Source: an uncultured Treponema sp. (GTDB lineage Bacteria; Spirochaetota; Spirochaetia; Treponematales; Treponemataceae). From it: a DNA stretch of 5,826 nt. Positions 5,817 to 5,826 of the stretch are shown piece by piece. Position numbers and translations under genes: made by a program. The notes below the pieces were generated by a model. The model was not told the origin of the DNA, did no database searches, and saw nothing but the letters and a program-made list of their open reading frames with translations. Positions within the stretch are counted from its first letter, which is position 1, and each line of letters begins with the position of its first letter. The stretch covers positions 1 through 5,826 of the forward strand of contig CALCEK010000182.1 of NCBI GenBank assembly GCA_937900125.1, in the 5' to 3' direction.

Positions 5817-5826
5817 ATGCGATGTT
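5817..5826 (+). CDS. Possible start of the next gene (cut by the window)
   Basis: An ATG at 5817 follows AGAGG (5801-5805) by 11 bases, a rather long but usable spacing; a second ATG is at 5822 in another frame. Only three codons are visible, so nothing can be said of the product. The close spacing after the permease suggests it would belong to the same operon. Confidence 0.3.

Noticed and set aside
1..5826. CRISPR array, tRNA or rRNA genes, transposase gene
   Set aside because: No regularly spaced direct repeats, no cloverleaf or ribosomal RNA sequence and no transposase-like reading frame were seen on either strand.

Overview
The window looks like spirochaete DNA, most probably a gut or rumen Treponema. 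It is AT-rich. Two exported proteins carry relaxed lipoprotein signals of spirochaetal style (AFS-Cys and FVS-Cys). The intergenic DNA holds recurrent palindromes. The genus call is inference from these traits and gene style, not from a marker gene. All convincing genes lie on the + strand and describe a carbohydrate-use locus, probably for arabinan or another arabinose-containing plant polysaccharide.

Layout. Positions 1-191 hold the tail of an unrecognised, apparently broken upstream reading frame whose stop codon lies inside a palindromic repeat (copy 1, 182-213). A family 43 glycoside hydrolase lipoprotein follows (243-2075), with its three catalytic acids in place and best matched to the endo-1,5-alpha-L-arabinanase type. 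Its transcription unit ends at a strong intrinsic terminator (2101-2138).

The 450-base gap 2076-2525 then holds a half copy of the palindrome, the terminator, a structured inverted-repeat element of about 102 bp (2150-2251), an AT-rich stretch, a 16-bp palindrome (2383-2398) and a near-consensus promoter (2405-2432) overlapped by an 18-bp operator-like palindrome (2406-2423).

This promoter drives a CUT1-type sugar ABC importer: binding lipoprotein (2526-3863), MalF-like permease (3955-4890) and MalG-like permease (4902-5774). Palindrome copy 2 sits between binding protein and first permease; copy 3 follows the last permease and may cover the ribosome binding site of a next gene starting near 5817. 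No ATPase gene is present, as is common for CUT1 systems that borrow a shared MsmK/UgpC-type ATPase.

Working model: the lipoprotein hydrolase cuts the polysaccharide at the cell envelope, the binding lipoprotein captures the oligosaccharides, and the two permeases import them. The operon is probably controlled by a regulator bound at the promoter palindrome. The coding content is ordinary; the unusual material is the intergenic repeat family, the composite element at 2150-2251 and the promoter palindromes. I did not find a clearly new multi-gene system.
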